NCBI GenBank assembly: GCA_010094025.1
Contig: ML991789.1
Span: 310,001 to 374,000 of the forward strand
Length of the DNA: 64,000 nucleotides
Reading direction: 5' to 3'
Origin: Viridothelium virens
Taxonomy: Eukaryota; Ascomycota; Dothideomycetes; Trypetheliales; Trypetheliaceae
The notes below the pieces were generated by a model. That model was given only the letters and a program-made list of their open reading frames with translations, was not told the origin of the DNA and ran no database searches. Shown piece by piece: positions 25,418 through 38,150 of the stretch. Within the stretch, counting starts at the first letter, position 1. Each line of letters begins with the position of its first letter. The position numbers and the translations under genes are program-made.

Positions 25418-26380
25418 CACCTTGGGTACCTAAGCTAAGGTAACTCCCCTCGCCTCCCCTCCCTCGTCCTGCAGAGTTCCTCTCCTCTCGGCCCAGCGAG
25501 ATCACGGAAACCAATAGGACGGTCAATTCACAGGCAGTCCTCACGCTCGATTCCTACTTCACCCGTCCAGTCTCGTCGGTCCTTCATATCTTATGCCTCA
25601 AAGACCATCCTTCTCATCACCACGAAAAATGCCTGTTGTCAGCGAGATTATCTGTGGGCTATTATCCCAGTGGCTACTGAAGTATACTACATCTATCAAG
25701 ACTCCAGCTTTTCATCAATTCTGAACTCTCAACCTGCTCGCACCAAATTGGTAGATCTGGGTAGCCCCGGTACTGTCCGATAGGAAACGTACAGAAAAAA
25801 GAAACATCGAGCTAAGAACCCGATTCTTTTCGAGATGCAACTCACCAGAGGGAAGTGTCTTACCCAAGCATCTCACACCACGATTGACTTGTGCAGTACA
25901 CCATCTAGAATCCTCTTCGTCCATTCTTTTATCACAAAGACCTAGAACTAACCCCCCGCATGATGACAGTGGATACTGAAAGCAGCTTATCAGGCGTGTT
26001 GACCACAAGCCCCAGCCTTCGACGCTAGTTTCCATATTCCAGCCCTATCGCGATCTCGCACACATCCATCGTCCAGCAATGGCACATTCAGCTTCGGCGG
26101 CTTGTCTAGCTCTCCCTGCGACAATCTCAATTTCTCCACTTGCAAAAATACAGACGAAACCATTGGAACGTCTAGGTCAGCCAAGAGTGGTGATATTAGG
26201 TGTTATGGAAGAGGCCCTAGGCGCACACGCTCTTACAATTGCTGTAAGGGGCAAGATCATTCTGGCAGAGTTCCCATGACTTGAAGCCATTACTGGATGA
26301 TACTCACGTAAGCTTACTGTGTCACAACAAGACAGAAATCACAAAGGATGGCCATTGAAACAGCACACGCTCAACATGCT

Positions 26381-26425
26381 GACTATGCTGACTATGCCGA
26401 CTATGTTGACTATGTTGACTATGCT
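26381..26425. repeat. 9-bp minisatellite, five copies of GACTATGYY
   Basis: Five back-to-back units (GACTATGCT, GACTATGCC, GACTATGTT, GACTATGTT, GACTATGCT) differ only at the last two positions. It lies in non-coding DNA as far as I can tell. Confidence 0.9.
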
Positions 26426-27622
26426 CGAAGAGAGCCGTCTTCCTCTTGCGGGAGCTGTTACCGCCGCGTGGATCCGCGCATTTGCTCTGAATAGCTAATT
26501 TGCGATTGTCGTATGATTCTTTTCCAAAGACTTCGTGTGGGGAAGCGATCAAGTCCTTCCGCAACCAAGCTTGAAGATTTTCTGAGACTAGTGTAGCCCA
26601 CCTGGGCTATGTAAGATTAAAATACAACATTGTGAGACCTTAGAGATCCTTGTTCGCTACCCTGCTTGGCGCTTTCTCGACTGCTGCAATTAAATCACGT
26701 TCACTGGGACACCTCGCAAGCCTGTGGTGGTCAATAATTCGGACGCATCTAGTAGCATTCGATGTTTCTTATTTCAACCCTTGGTGACAAACATTGTGCT
26801 CCTGCACGTATTTTATAGTTTACCTTGAGATCTGCGAGAAATGCAATAGTACCGTCACCGTCATCCTCTGAAGTTGGCACGACCCAATGTACTGGTGTGC
26901 TGTCGTAACAGCAGCTAGGCTGTGCTACCGTAAGTTCAATTTTTCCCACCGTTACGACATCCCAAAGATCAGATACCTATAGTATAGAATACCCGCTTCT
27001 TCGAATTTCCCAAACACTAAGATCTTCGCCTCCTCAGAAGCTCTCCTATCTACAAAATTCTTTGGGCCGCTGCTCGTCGAACCTGCGGGGTGAGGCTGGG
27101 GGGGCATGCAGGCTCAAGAAGCAATGCTCGTCCAAACATGTCTCGACAAAGATCGGGTCGCTACAACACGCATCGTGATTCGGCACGTATTCTGCTCCGT
27201 GTACCACCAAAGTATTCTCTAGCGCGTCAACTTACTCTGCAGATGCGTCTTCCTGTGGCGCACATCCGTGACGGAGGCGCTCACAAAGGGAGACGGATTG
27301 GGAAGATCGATAACGCAACTTCAGAAATGGTACACAGCATTGCATCTATTTATTGAATGGCTTTTTCAGCCCTTTTTGGTGGCTTTTCCCACGCATACAG
27401 CGGCTCAATCAACCCATACATATACTGAGGACTCTCGGGCATACTCAATAACTCCTTGCCTTTGGTTCGTGAATCCTCGGCATCCGTACAATATCTCTCG
27501 TGCTGATCCTGTGGCTCCTGTGTTGTATCCTCTTTCTACACATATCAACGTGCTGCTATCGAATACCCCTGGTTTTGGCCTCTACCAGTATCGTACCGGT
27601 CAACAGGGGCTTCTCATTGTCC

Positions 27623-28920
27623 ATGTTCTTCCCGAAAGTATTTGGCGCTTTCCTCATCCTCATTTGGTCATTGGCATTTCGAGTATTGGCTCAATGGACG
27701 TCTGCTGAGCCGTTTCCAACTACTATCACATCCAATCGAAATCTCACGAGCCTTTCGGCTCTACTTAGCAACTATTCTGATATCTTCGATGCACTTACTT
27801 GGTCCCAAGGCTTTACCTTCCTAGCTCCAAGCAATGACGCATTCGATAAAATTCCATATACAGACTTGAAAGACGCTTTTTCAAACAACGACAGCGACCA
27901 AATTCACGCTATCATTCAATATCATGTTTTAGAAGGCATTCATCGAGCGAGGGACCTTACCAGCCAATTTGTATTTTTGCCCACCTGGCTACAGAACACA
28001 TACTATAGCAATGTCACTGGAGGACAGCGACTTGGCGCGGTCGAGCAGTCTCAGAATGTCTACGTTCTGACATCCGGCCTCGGTTCACGATCAACGATCA
28101 TTCAAAGTGTAGGTTGAAAGTTCGATGTGCAGACTATCTAAAAGGGCTATTGACTTTTGTCAAGGATATTCAAGCATCCAATAGTATCATCCAAGTCATC
28201 GACTCGTTTCTCGTTCCACCTGAAAACTTTACGTATACTGCACCCTCCTTTAATCTCACCTCCGCTGATGGCGCCTTCGCTGCAAGCAATCTTAACACCA
28301 CCCTTCTGACCTCTCCGGATCTTACGGTTTTCGCACCCTCGAACGAGGCCATGCGGCTCGTCGGGTTGACACTCCAGTCGCTAACACCGGGTGATCTTGC
28401 TCAGGTAATGAGTTATCACGTCGTTAACAGCACAGGCAGCGGCGGCAGCGGGCCCGTATACTCATCCACGCTCCAGAATGGCTCAAAGATCTTAACGATG
28501 CAAGGAAGTACGATCAATGTTGAATGGAGTGACAATACATGGTTCCTGAATTCCGCCAAGATCACACAGCCGGATCTGTTGTTCTCAGGGGGGGTGCTGC
28601 ATGTCATTGACAGTGTTTTGAGTCCTAATGCTACCAGTGTGACTCCAAACCTGGGGTTGGGAACGGATCCACCAGCGATTGCTGAGAGCAGCGCCTCCGA
28701 CGTCCCGTATGTAAGCTTGGATCCGCCAACAAGCTACGTATCCCCTCCACCAAGCGCGTCGAATAGTGCTACTACATCAACGGCTATGGGGCCGAGCACA
28801 ACATCTGACGCCGCGACGACGAGCACGAAAATCAGCAATGGCAGACCTCGAACGAACAGTCAAAGTTTGTCGGTGGAAATGCAGATCTCTTGCCTTGCTA
28901 TTTTCCTTGGAATATTCTGA
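27623..28920 (+). CDS. secreted fasciclin (FAS1) domain protein, GPI-anchored
   Basis: An adhesion-type surface protein. Exons 27623-28108 and 28165-28920 give 413 residues; the intron is 56 nt with a GTAGGT donor and a CAAG acceptor. ATG 27623 starts a signal peptide (MFFPKVFGAFLILIWSLAFRVLAQ). Two FAS1 domains follow. The first has SALLSNYSDIFDAL, FTFLAPSNDAFDKIP and the closing IIQVIDSFLVPP; the splice joins IIQS to DIQASNSIIQ and so restores the usual end of a FAS1 fold. The second has LTSPDLTVFAPSNEAMRLVG, VMSYHVVNSTG and GGVLHVIDSVLSPN. A Ser/Thr-rich stalk and hydrophobic tail (SCLAIFLGIF) suggest a GPI signal. The fungal relatives are cell-surface adhesion or wall proteins; a specific role cannot be assigned. 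Confidence 0.9.
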
Positions 28921-31900
28921 TACAAGAGGTTGAGGAATTAGGGGGAATGCACGGTATATTCGCGCGTCATTTGTTGAAGCTGTGATCGAATAAAGCAATC
29001 CTGAGTCTTTGCCCCTATACCAGTCATGAATGGTTACGTTGGATGTGCGCACTCCGCAGGTGTGGATCGAATATTCTGGGCAAAACACATTCATTCGACA
29101 CAAAGCCTGTCCACCTCGGTGTTGATTAAGATACGTCGGTGGAGTTTGTAAGACTCAATATTTTCTATAGGGCCATCCAAATTGAAAAGGACTCAAAATG
29201 GATATTATTGAGAGATCCACATCGATCATTCCCGGATATCTCACTAAGCTTTGCTCCTCGAATCTAGGGGATGATATGTTGAGGAACTTCCAGAGGTTGC
29301 GGAGGCAGTGGAGGTCAGTCAGCTGCTTCAGACACTGTAGTTCTGAGATTTCTTGACGTCTCTTTATTAATACGCTCGATCTATAGAAAAAAAATTCAAG
29401 ATGCATACAAGACAACCCAAGGGTCCACTTGACGGCTGATTCAATAGTAATCCGTAAGCCGGGGACTGGCTACGGGAGCCCGTACTAGTGGCCTTCTACC
29501 AAGTAGTAAGCGAAGTGGACGGACGAGCACACCTCTGGCGCCTCTTATATTTATGTGCTTAGGTGCTTGGATTTTAGCTATCCAGGGTCCACCAACTCGA
29601 AAGCGGTCTCCTGAGTATCCTACGCAGCTAAAAAAAGGGTTCTGCCAAACAACGGTGCGACTTTCGACGGTGTTTGAAGATCGGCCAAAGCGAACCCGCT
29701 CCCGCCGCCCCGCCGAAGTCGTTCAGATAAGATACCTTACCTGAATTAGTTAGTCCAGTTTATAGCCACCCCCGCCTTTCTAGGGCTATCCTCAACAACT
29801 CACGATTTCACCATTTGGAGACGACGGTCGTCTTCTTCTCCACACTTTAGCCCCCTACGAGATCGCTGTTGCCATTCCGTTCGTCCATCTTTGCGCCATG
29901 TGCGGACCTGGCCTTTCTGTGGGATAGTACTTCCCTGGTCCCTTGATGGCATTAATCGCTGGAGCGGATGCGTAGCTGCATCGCTTCGCAGCCTCACTCA
30001 ACGACCCGACAATCCCACCGATCCGCTTGATATGAAGCAAGATGATAGCGCCTTGATCTCATACGTACCACAGCAAACAAGGACTGAACCTTCCAGCAAC
30101 ATTCCCTACCATTCCCCAAGCATCCTCCACAATCTATCGGTGGTCCCGCTTGCCAGTATACTCACCCGGCGATCTGCTATCAATGGGTGCACTGTGCAAC
30201 TCTATATGAGCGCGCAATGAGATCATCGCAGATAGTTCCCGTATCCCTTAAGCGTCCCAGAACTAGCCGCTTCGTATGTGATTATTGCAGACTTGGCATT
30301 TGCTTGGCATTTAATGTGGTTCGTATCCTCGAGGTCTCGCACATCCACTACTTTTTTTATTCGATGATGATGGCGATGATGATGGAGAATGTGTCTCCAA
30401 GTTTCCCCATTAGCCCACAGAGCTTCGGTCCAACCCCGTACCTCGTTAATGTAACATTTTGAGGTGGTTCTGGGGGAGATCTTGTTTCCATTATTACCGT
30501 TGCCACTCCTGCGGTCTAGACAGGGTCCTTTGCAATTCAAGACGACTGTCAGCTTAGTTTCTGATGGTGGGCGGCAGGAGAGTCAGGGTCCTTACCTCAT
30601 CCCTGTCTACTGGTGTTCTGGCCCACGGTTGGCGCATTGGTCTTATCGCCCAGCTATAGGTACCTACCTAGGTACGTACTGATACTCACAGCCATAAAGA
30701 AGGTACATGGAGTGTACGAGCTATCTGAGACTGCTCCAGGAGAAGTGCAGCTAGTGCTTAAGGGTCTTGACTGCTTACAAAATATGGTACGGTAGCGACT
30801 CTGCGTTGGGTCTCCGGAGATCCATGGTTGAGTCGATTCTCGAAACATCACCTTCTCCAATCCTAAAGCTCGAGCTCCAAGCTTCGAGTTTGAGATTCTG
30901 CTGGAATGCGTGAGGTAGAAGGTATATGTTGTCTATTGCCTGCGCCTCTGCTTTTGTCGGGATATGTTACATACGCCTCGTTCAACCCACAGCATTCCGT
31001 ACTAGTCAGCAATCAGTGCCCCACTTAGCAGCTGTACCTCATTGAAGCCCCTGCGCCCCTCACCCTACCTATACCTACCAATCAAGTAGAATCGTCCGAC
31101 TAATTTGCCGATCTTCCCGACCAACGGTATTGCTCCTGACCCCCTGCTCAGCCGCCAGGTCAATACGTATATTCCTGCATTTGATGGCTGTCCTGCAAGA
31201 AGCGCAGTAAGCAGTACAAAACCGGCTATTCTATTTCTGCTTTTGGAGTTCAATGTCACGTTTTACACGAGCAATTTCATTAGGGACGGCCCCTAAAGCA
31301 AACAATATTGGCAGCAGTGACTGATGAGGCGCGGAACAGTAATACGGAGTTCACCACCAGCCTGCACCTGATGCCTGGCATGAGTGCTCAGACATAATCC
31401 ATCTTGCGCTCATCCTAAGGAACAAATCTTAGAGGGCGTTTCTCTTATCCACTGGGCTACAAAGATTCTTTGCGAAATACGTTGAATTGCCTTATTCCTC
31501 TAAACTTCTCTCTAGCGCCTCCCAAATGATATTCTGCGCTGGCCATTGATGCGCCTTGACGGTGTATGGCTACCCCTATGCCCGGCTCGCGTAAGTGATG
31601 AGCTTGCAGGCGCGACAAGACGCCTCTCCACAATCCAAAAGGATTGGCTCGGCTAGGCGCAAAGTCTTATGAACATGGCCGTCAGCGGCCAGGAGGTTTC
31701 ATGGCCTGCTAGGTAGTACTCGGATGCTGTGACCCGAGGTGTGAAGGCATTGTCACTGTTGAGCGCTGACCGCCCTTCTCAACCATTACGATTCCGACTT
31801 CGACCGATGACTGTGGCGCACCTTTCTGTACGTCAAGATCCTTCAGCGCTGCAAAGAAGCAAGAGGCAACAATGTCGCTGACAAGTCTCTGTGTGGGGAG

Positions 31901-33550
31901 ATGACCGGGTAGAACAACTCACGAACGGACTTCATTTCTACATGACGGCAATCTTGGGCATTACGGAGTATTATTGGCATTGTTGTTATTGTTGTTGAGC
32001 CTGGTGGCCTGTAAGAGCAAAGCTGGGGCTGGCACTTAGGAAAGGGACAATGAAGAAGTGGGAAGGTTGCGCGCGGTCCGAGTCGTTTGATCAGCCACAG
32101 CAAGTCAACAGGAGGCGCAAGTCCGTGGCTAACGTACCAGGTGCGTACGTCTGTGGCGAAAGTATTGTTGCGGGGTCGGTACCTAAGCGGCAAGCACAAC
32201 ACAATGCAATAAGAAGTACTAACCAGCGCCAGTACATACTCGGTGTACTCCGTACAGGTAAGATAAGCCCGTCATCCCTGCCGACTCCCACTCGTCATCG
32301 AGATTTAGAAACCATTCTGCTTAGATGCTGTGCTTACGGTGTCAAGACAGCCTTAACGAGTTTTCATCGAGAGCGTCGCTTCGTACAGGGCTGAGGCGCA
32401 AATGTGGCTTTGTTCTTTGACTCTGGTGGGTTCAAAGAAAGTACACGGAGGTATCGGCCATCTTTTACATGGTAGCCCAATTAGCTTCCATCAATCTCCC
32501 ACCTCCTAGCGACAGCGGGACAAGGCGCCTTCTGCAGCTGTCGACGCCGTCTTCCTCCCCGCCAAAAAACCCTGTGCCCTCCTAGACTTTCCTAACTTTG
32601 TTGAGGCCGCGTATCGCCAAACCAACCCGAAGATGCAGCAAATGTAAGCCGCCGTACCATCCTTGGCTCGCCATGGCACACGCCATAACCTGCATGGTAC
32701 TTTCGAGTGTACAGAGTACCTGCCCCGGCGGTGTCGAATGCTCGAGGTAAAAGAGCAGTAGGAGGACCTTAGCACGCTTAGGTAGTTGTAGCGAAGCGCT
32801 CGGACCCAAACAGTAACCAGAAGTGAGCCCACCTTGTCTAGCACCTTGTCCTTGAACTTCTGACCCCAATCCGGATTCGTGCAAAAGCCTGTCTGGCTCA
32901 CCTCTCTCACCAACACAACACTCTTTTTCTCCCACCTTTTCCCTCTCCCTCTCAACCATCTCCTGCCACTCTTTCCCCCCCCCTCGCCTCAGGCCATTGC
33001 CAGCCTACCGCATTCATAGAGGCGGGATTCCCGGCGTTGGACTATTCACGGCAGACAGGCAGGGTGGCGGCAGAGCTTATCAAGTCAGAGCCCGCCCCGA
33101 CCACGCAAAGCAGGCACGCCGCACGTTGAGATATACCGGAAGCCGCCGGCCTTGCTTTCCTTCACATCTGCCCTGCAGCGACCCTGAAGTGACTGCAGCT
33201 CGAGTCCTACCTCATTGCTATCTGCAATTGTTCGGCTCGACGGTTCACAGCTTTGACTAGCTGTGTCTTTTTCATCGTTGTAGCCTACACCCTAATTTTT
33301 CATTTCAGATTGCCGACGTCTTGTTGACAAGCCGCTCGACTGCTATTTCTTTTTGGTAAGCCCATCTCTTAAAATCACTGTGTGCGTGCCGCGTCAACAG
33401 TCCCTCTGTCTCGCCCTTATCACCACTCTGCTGACCGTCTGTCACCAATAGCAATTCTCCACTTATTAATCCTGGGTAATGGTCTTGAGAGTCTGAAATC
33501 TGCCACATCCAACCCCGATCCTTCTTGCTCCCTCATTTCGGTTTCGAGGG
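28921..33550. other. long gene-poor intergenic region
   Basis: About 4.6 kb with only short overlapping open frames on both strands (for example 29891-30220 and 30223-30540). None has a recognisable domain or a coherent splice model. CTAGGTAG words occur near 30,660 (GGTACCTACCTAGGTACG) and 31,070. A tRNA A-box-like word lies on the minus strand at 31449-31459. The last 0.6 kb is pyrimidine-rich and probably forms the promoter and 5' UTR of the next gene. A non-coding RNA or a fast-evolving gene could be hidden here. Confidence 0.45.
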
Positions 33551-35900
33551 ATGCCTTATACGCCGCCGGTATCGCAGTCCCCTGCATCCTCCAAAGCCTC
33601 AACCCCAAACGCTAGCCGCTCGAACTCATACTCTGAAGACTCGCCAGCAGTCTTGTCCTCTTCTTCGGCACGACCCGGTTTGCCTCGCTCTGTCTCATCA
33701 CGAGAGTACCTCCAAAAGCATCGCCGATCTCCTTCCCTTTCTAGCCAGAATAGCCAACAATCCTCAATCACAACGAGTGCCTTGGACAGTGCGTGTTCTG
33801 AGTCAACAAGCGAGCAAGCAGTCCAGCCACCAAGTGATAGCATTCGACAGTCTCCGCCTCCCTTGACGGATGCTCCCATCCCAAATGGAGCCATCCTGTC
33901 GCCACCAGATTCTTCCGGAAGCTCCGAGGACGAAGAGTCGACAGGCCGAAGAGGGCGAGAGCGGTTGGTCAACTTGGCCGAGTTGCAAGAAGCGGTTCGT
34001 CGGAGTATTGGATTGAAGAAGGACGGGTCTCCGACAAGAGCCGAAGATATACAGAAAATGATCAGCGGTCTGACCTTGGTAACCAGAGGCGACTCGACGA
34101 ATTCGACGACACCACCAGACTCTTCGGCAGGTCCACAATCTCTGCAACGACCAGCATTGACCCCAGAAGCCAGGAAAATCTCCCACTCTCGATCAACCTC
34201 GGAAAATACTTTTTCGAGTCCGCCCGTTCACGATGCCGACTCCCCCCTTGGAACCTCTGATGAAAGTGAGGAAGACAGCGATGGTCGCAAACCGCCTCTA
34301 CTTCGAAAGAAGAGTGGCGAGCTTGTCAAGCCTGCCCTCCGACCCTCCTCTCGTAGACGATATTCGAGCATGCCTGGCACGCCTACCTATTCCAAAGCAG
34401 TTCATTTCAATGAGGACATTGAACAGGTTCGACACTTCCTTCAGGTTGACCGACCGATTGCTGTGAGTGCGGGTTCTTCGCCGGTCGAAACTTGCGAGAG
34501 CGAGTCGGAATATCCATTTGGGCATGGCGATGGCCCCGAGTCCCGACGCACGGAATGGGAGATTAAACTCGCCAATTTCCCAAGCGAGTCCTACTCTCGA
34601 AATACTCAACCCGTGCGAGTTGAGAGGATATTCCTGTCCACGGACCAGAAAACTTTGATTGGCTGTGTTGCTGTCGCCAATATTGCTTTCCACAAGCTCG
34701 TCGTTGCCCGGTTTACTTTCGATTACTGGAAGACCACCTCGGAAATCGTGGCTGAATATAACGATGATATAGGGAAAAATCAGGTCAAGGACGGCTATGA
34801 CAGATTCAGTTTCAACATCAAGCTCGCTGACCAAGCCAACTTGGAAGCAAAGACATTGCTTCTTTGTGCGCGATACAGCGTTGACGGGGAAGAGTTCTGG
34901 GACAATAACAACAACGCAAATTTCCAGGTGGATTTTGCGAAGAAATTTATCAAGGCTACTCCCAAGGGTGGAATTCAAGGACTTGGCTCTCGTCCATTGA
35001 ACGCCATTCCACGCAGCCGACATTCTCCGCCCGCCACGTCACGACCACGCTCCATGCCCGCTTCTCTCGATGACGATTTCGCCAGCGCGTTTAATGACGA
35101 CAAGTTTAAGTTTGGGTCTCCGGGGCTTAACGAATCCACTTCTGGTTCCATTAAGCTGAAGAGAAAGAGTCAAAATGTCAAGACATCTACCACACCAAAC
35201 ACTACCGGCCAGAATGCGGCTTTCGCTGCGCGGTACGACTTTGGTGCTTCCCTCGCAGCTTCTTTGAGAAATGTCGACGCTGCCATGGGGGATCGAAGTG
35301 GCCTGAAGCCGAAGACGACACCTAAGCCGGACCACGGATACTTTGGAAACCAAGAATTGCCCAAAACACCCAAAATAACCTCACCTCCAGTCAGATCATC
35401 TGAAATGACACCTGCACCAAGGCCGGATGCTGTTTCCTCCGAGAAGCATGCTCAGAACTCGATGGAGTACCACGAATTAATTCAGAAATATTGCTTCGTA
35501 CGTTCACCTCAGGATGTCAGGGGTCCGGAGAAATCAGTATTAGGTCGCTAACGGTCAGTTTCAGTTTGGCTCTGCAAAACCTTCGCAAACAGCGACGACT
35601 CAGACTAAAGCTGTGCAACAGAACGATGGTACTGGCGACGATGAATCGGTGTCGGATTGCCATTCAAAGAGTTCTGGAGCCGACTCACCTCAGTGCTCTA
35701 AGGAGCCCTTTTCACATTTTGACGGAAGCAGTGATGGAAAACCAACCACTCATGGAGCTGCTGCCTCAGTCATGGCTCGTTCAGCGTCTCCTGTACCCTT
35801 ACATGGATCCCGTGCGACTTCCCCAACGTCATTCGGCTATCCGTACCATTCCCAAGGCATGTTTAATGACGCTCATACTCCAAGAGCTATTGGCGTCTGA
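33551..35900 (+). CDS. protein phosphatase 1 targeting subunit with CBM21 domain (Gac1/PIG-like)
   Basis: The protein tethers protein phosphatase 1 to glycogen or related targets and promotes glycogen synthase activation. Exons 33551-35497 and 35565-35900 give 760 residues. The N-terminal 280 residues are Ser/Pro-rich and disordered. An RVxF-type PP1 docking site appears in YSKAVHFNEDIEQVRHFLQ, where KAVHF is the motif. The CBM21 glycogen-binding domain follows: KLANFPSESYSR, VERIFLSTDQKTLIGCVAVA, VVARFTFDYWKTTSEIVAEY and RFSFNIKLADQ, ending in WDNNNNANFQV. The C-terminal third is again disordered. The GTACGT donor cuts after KYCF and the second exon resumes with FGSAKPSQT. Arrangement and motifs match fungal Gac1-type regulators. 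Confidence 0.9.
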
Positions 35901-37149
35901 TAGGGATGAAGCCCTACACTAGTCGGATTGTTTTGACGAATATACTCTGATGACGATGATGACGGTGACGCATTGATAAGTCACCCACAATGACTATGGG
36001 ATCGGTCTCAAAGGATAGTGATGGGTTCATATAGGGTGTGAGGCCCTGCTGACAGGCGCTGTCCACTAATCGAAGGAAAACTATCCCTCTGCATTTGCAC
36101 CTGATTGCTAGCGATTCTTGCATGTCTTTTCTACAGACACGGTGTTTGGCGCGGCGCTATGGATCCTAGATGGTTTTTATGATTTTGTTCTGCGTGGGTT
36201 TCCTTCTTGCCTCGACTTTACCTCTCAGTCGAATTTATTCGGTCCGCTGTTCTTGGGTTTTGGCATCGGTCGCTGCTTCCTTCTACTGTTCTATGGGAGG
36301 TTCAAGCGGCAAAAGTGTGATTCACCAGGCTCTGCTTTATTGACAATTGGCTTTAGTTTGGTTTGACTTGGGTCTTGTTGTCCTTTTGACGCTTGCTTCT
36401 ACTGCTGCATCGTCCTTCATTGGCCGTTTCTTCAGCGATTGCTATGCTTTGCTTTGAGCGTTGCTGAAACGGGCCTCGTGTTCTTGGGACCTGAAGTTTC
36501 AATTGTTTTCTTATTCGAGCCAGAAGCCATGGATACAAGACATGCTTTTAGGACAGTATGGCGCTTTAGGCGAGTATAGGAGTAGATGTACACACGGTTA
36601 TGGTGCATGACACGCAATGCAATGACTATTAGACACAATTCTTCATACTTGATGTGGGACTGCTGGCAGGGTGTGACGTTGCAGCTTCAGATGAGCCATG
36701 CATAAGCTTGCTCTACTACGTATTTGGCCGTATTATTAGAGTATTTGAGTAAGAGCGAAGAGATTGTCTTTCTAAGAATCCCGGAAGAATGACAAATAGA
36801 GAATAAATACGCAAAGCCGTAGGCTCGCCCCTCGGTGAGCCCATGAGAAGCCGACAGATACTTGAGGTTTGGGTCCATACCTGATCGTTAAATTTGAGAC
36901 GGCTCGTGCTTCGAGACTCAGAAGCTTCCTCCAAATTTCCTTGCTGTACCTACTTCATGAAAGGCTTGTGACTCCAGACTGCGCAGGACCCGAATGATTC
37001 GAACCTGTACCACGATCATGGTCTTCACCTAAAACTACCATGATTTTTATCCTGTTAGGATTCACGCAAGCCTAATTGTTACTTCACATCCCATCGAGAG
37101 TCCTGTCGTACCGAGCTCCATCTGCCCAAAGAGCTCCGATTTACGCACG
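35901..37149. other. intergenic region
   Basis: I see no gene here. A GAT-rich microsatellite-like stretch (GATGACGATGATGACGGTGACG) sits near 35950 just after the stop codon, probably in the 3' UTR. The rest separates two plus-strand genes. A word near 36998 resembles a reversed tRNA B-box, but nothing around it folds as a tRNA. Confidence 0.5.
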
Positions 37150-38022
37150 ATGGCTTCTACAGACTCTGGCATCATCATCGACTCAACTACTATCTTGTCG
37201 CTCCTCTCTACCCTTGCTATTCTTACCACAGCCTACCTCCTATCTGTCCGGCTACTCCCCGCCGTCAACACGCCCCCCCAGATCCGCATCCTCTTCATCT
37301 GGCATGCCTTTGACGCCCTCATCCACACCCTCCTCGAGGGCTCGTTCCTCTACAACTGCTTCTTCACATACCTCGCCCTCCCAGCGCCCCTTGAAGATGT
37401 CAGCATTTCGCATCCAGCTTCCTGGCATGGGCGCGCCTGGAATGATGCCATCGCGACGGGTCACAAGCTGCTCACGCCGCCGGGTGTGTACTTTCTAGGA
37501 CGGAGTGACCGGCTGTATGGCAGTTTCTATGGGATCAATCCAATGAGTGCATTGTGGAGGGAGTATGCCAAGGCGGATGCCCGTTGGGGGGGTGCTGACC
37601 TGACGGTAGTGAGTCTGGAGCTGTTGACTGTGGGAATTGGAGCTCCGCTGGCAGCATATATTTGTTATTTGTGTGTCAAAGGAGATCAGCGAGTTTGGAT
37701 CTGGGCTGGCTGGTTGGCAGTAGGCGAGTTGTATGGTGGTAAGTACTACTGATTCTTTCATCACCATCTTCCTCTCAATGGCTTTGACTGATGGGCTTGC
37801 ATTGCAGGTTTCATGACCTTCGCGCCGGAATGGCTGTCTGGAAATACGAATCTGGATGGTTCGAATTTCATGTTCATGTGGGTATATCTGTTCTTCTTCA
37901 ATATGTTGTGGGTCTTCATCCCTTTCTGGATCCTATATGAGGCATATGGAACCCTTGGTAGAGCGATGATCACCAGGAAATCACAAACTTTGGTCGATGA
38001 AAAGGGCAAAAGAAAGGATTAA
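37150..38022 (+). CDS. EXPERA/EBP-domain membrane protein (emopamil-binding, sterol-isomerase-like)
   Basis: Two exons, 37150-37738 and 37808-38022, give 267 residues. Membrane segments are at residues 10-33, 43-67 and about 155-185, with a hydrophobic pair near the C-terminus (FMWVYLFFFNMLWVFIPFWI). EBP-family marks are IWHAFDALIHTLLEGSFLYN (His and Glu on the second helix), the conserved LWREYAKADARWGGADLTVV block, SLELLTVG and a Trp-rich SGNTNLDGSNFMF segment near the end. Members with these residues act on sterols in the ER, for example as delta8-delta7 isomerases. Fungi normally use the unrelated Erg2 for that step, so the substrate here is uncertain. It converges with SRP72 only 128 bp downstream. 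Confidence 0.87.
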
Positions 38023-38150
38023 GCACTCAAAAGTCAGCTTCCAGGCATGTTGGAGTGTTTATCAGTAATTCAACTCGGCCAAGGACTCGTCAGATATCCT
38101 TGCATGTGAAGCTTCTGTACCCGGGATCATGATCTCTTTGACCATCCTCA

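Larger units (their letters stand above)
24886..27622. other. intergenic region with short repeats and palindromes
   Basis: No convincing gene is seen in about 2.7 kb. It contains the USP promoter (24,886 to about 25,400) with CTAGGTAG words, including a 9-bp perfect inverted repeat CCTACCTAG/CTAGGTAGG at 25386-25394 and 25409-25417. It also holds a Cys-containing open frame near 26,000-26,280 without a start codon, a 9-bp tandem repeat at 26381-26425, a small TAGCCCA/TGGGCTA hairpin near 26594, and the promoter of the fasciclin gene. Confidence 0.5.

Noticed and set aside
36995-37010. A GATTCGAACC word resembling a reversed tRNA B-box
   Set aside because: The bases around it do not form a T-arm stem and no A-box or acceptor stem lies at the right distance, so no tRNA is called.
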